This document shows positions 63,473 to 64,000 of a DNA stretch of 64,000 nucleotides, one piece after another. Origin of the DNA: Solirubrobacteraceae bacterium (GTDB lineage Bacteria; Actinomycetota; Thermoleophilia; Solirubrobacterales; Solirubrobacteraceae); assembly GCA_017882455.1 (NCBI GenBank), contig JADGPL010000004.1, positions 62,001-126,000 of the forward strand, given 5' to 3'. Below the pieces are notes generated by a model. That model did no database searches. It was not told the origin of the DNA and worked only from the letters and a program-made list of their open reading frames with translations. Both the position numbers and the translations under genes were made by a program. Within the stretch, counting starts at the first letter, position 1. Each line of letters opens with the position of its first letter.

Positions 63473-64000
63473 ATGGCCACGCGTACGATCGTCACCTCGC
63501 AGCCGGATGTGGCGTGCGATGTCTGCGAGCGGCGCCTGTTGCGCGGGGAGCAGCCGGACATCTTCCTGGCGGCAGGCAGGCGCAGGACGGTGTGCGAGCT
63601 GTGCGCTCCCCGAGCGGCGCACGAGGGCTGGATGCGCGAGCGCGACAGCTCCTCGGTGACGCTGCCGCCGCTGCGGGCCCGGCGTGGGCGAAGCTTCTTC
63701 GAGCGCCTGCCTGTGCCCTTCAGGGTGCGCCAGGTGGACAGGCCTCCTGGCGAGAGCATCGACCCACCCGCTCCCGGCAGCTCCGAGGTGCAGGCGCCGG
63801 CGAGCTATGACTTCCTCGACGGATACGCGCGGCCAAGCGCCGAGGCGGAGTCCGTGACGCCGCGTGCAGGCACGGCTCCCGTCGCCGCGTTCGCGGCCGG
63901 CGATGCGCCTGCGGCTCCCGATGGCCTCGCGCCTGGGAGCCCCGCCCCGGTGGACCCGGGCACCTCCTATCTGGCGGGTGCGCTCGAGGTGTTCAACGCG
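63473..64000 (+). CDS. Zinc-finger-like protein, N-terminal part (runs off the window)
   Basis: Open from ATG 63473 to the window edge, 176 codons without a stop. Two CxxC pairs (CDVCERR near residue 15 and CELCAPR near 42) suggest a zinc site at the N-terminus. From about residue 80 it becomes Pro/Ala/Gly/Asp-rich and disordered. Not recognised. Confidence 0.6.
   Translation, partial: MATRTIVTSQPDVACDVCERRLLRGEQPDIFLAAGRRRTVCELCAPRAAHEGWMRERDSSSVTLPPLRARRGRSFFERLPVPFRVRQVDRPPGESIDPPAPGSSEVQAPASYDFLDGYARPSAEAESVTPRAGTAPVAAFAAGDAPAAPDGLAPGSPAPVDPGTSYLAGALEVFNA

Overview
The window is a dense, high-GC, leading-strand-biased piece of a bacterial chromosome. The gene families and their order point to an actinobacterium: scpAB, an aroH-hisC-aroF-tyrA-aroA-cmk-der run, rpmB-fakA-recG-rsmD-coaD, a SepIVA-like coiled-coil gene, yceD-rpmF-plsX-acpP-rnc-smc-ftsY, ffh-rpsP-khpA-rimM-trmD-rplS-lepB-rnhB-yraN, and xer next to a WhiG/FliA-type sigma gene. 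By gene content and protein style I would guess the class Thermoleophilia (Solirubrobacterales-like). That is inference; no 16S gene is present. I see no tRNA or rRNA genes, no insertion sequence, no prophage and no CRISPR array. Nearly all genes are core housekeeping genes.

Layout. 1-3.9 kb: segregation proteins ScpA/ScpB, a secreted protein of unknown function, RlmN, and an RluB-type pseudouridine synthase. 3.9-9.9 kb: aromatic amino acid block (chorismate mutase, HisC-type aminotransferase, DAHP synthase, prephenate dehydrogenase, EPSP synthase) running into CMP kinase. A 29-codon leader peptide rich in Tyr/Trp/Phe with competing hairpins lies in front of the DAHP synthase gene. 10-21 kb: Der, MetK, PriA, Def, Fmt, a divergent flavoprotein/MocR regulator pair, RsmB, a zinc-ribbon protein and Rpe. 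21-27.6 kb: surface-glycan cluster (flippase, methyltransferase, GT2, and two large GT-C membrane glycosyltransferases). 27.6-31.2 kb: riboflavin operon ribD-ribE-ribBA-ribH. 31.2-46.1 kb: L28, fatty acid kinase, RecG, RsmD, CoaD, SepIVA-like protein, acyl-CoA ligase, YceD, L32, PlsX, ACP, an RNase III-like protein that lacks most catalytic acids, SMC and FtsY. 46-53.6 kb: NfeD, SPFH protein, Ffh, S16, KhpA, RimM, TrmD, L19, signal peptidase, RNase HII and YraN. 53.6-64 kb: thioesterase, ThiD (apparently starting at CTG), two unknown genes, IlvD, a hydrolase, a Xer recombinase, a sigma factor, a cluster of three abutting perfect palindromes, a SHOCT protein, an EF-G paralogue and a partial zinc-finger-like gene.

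Genes are tightly packed and often overlap by 4 bp (ATGA, GTGA, CTGA), implying translational coupling. The points most worth a second look are the aromatic leader/attenuator (5533-5846), the triple palindrome array (60779-60848) beside a duplicated sigma-gene tail, the catalytically degenerate RNase III, the CTG start of thiD, and the unusual acidic or His-rich tails on ribosomal proteins L19 and L32. Start sites given for genes without a clear ribosome binding site are judgements from conserved N-termini.
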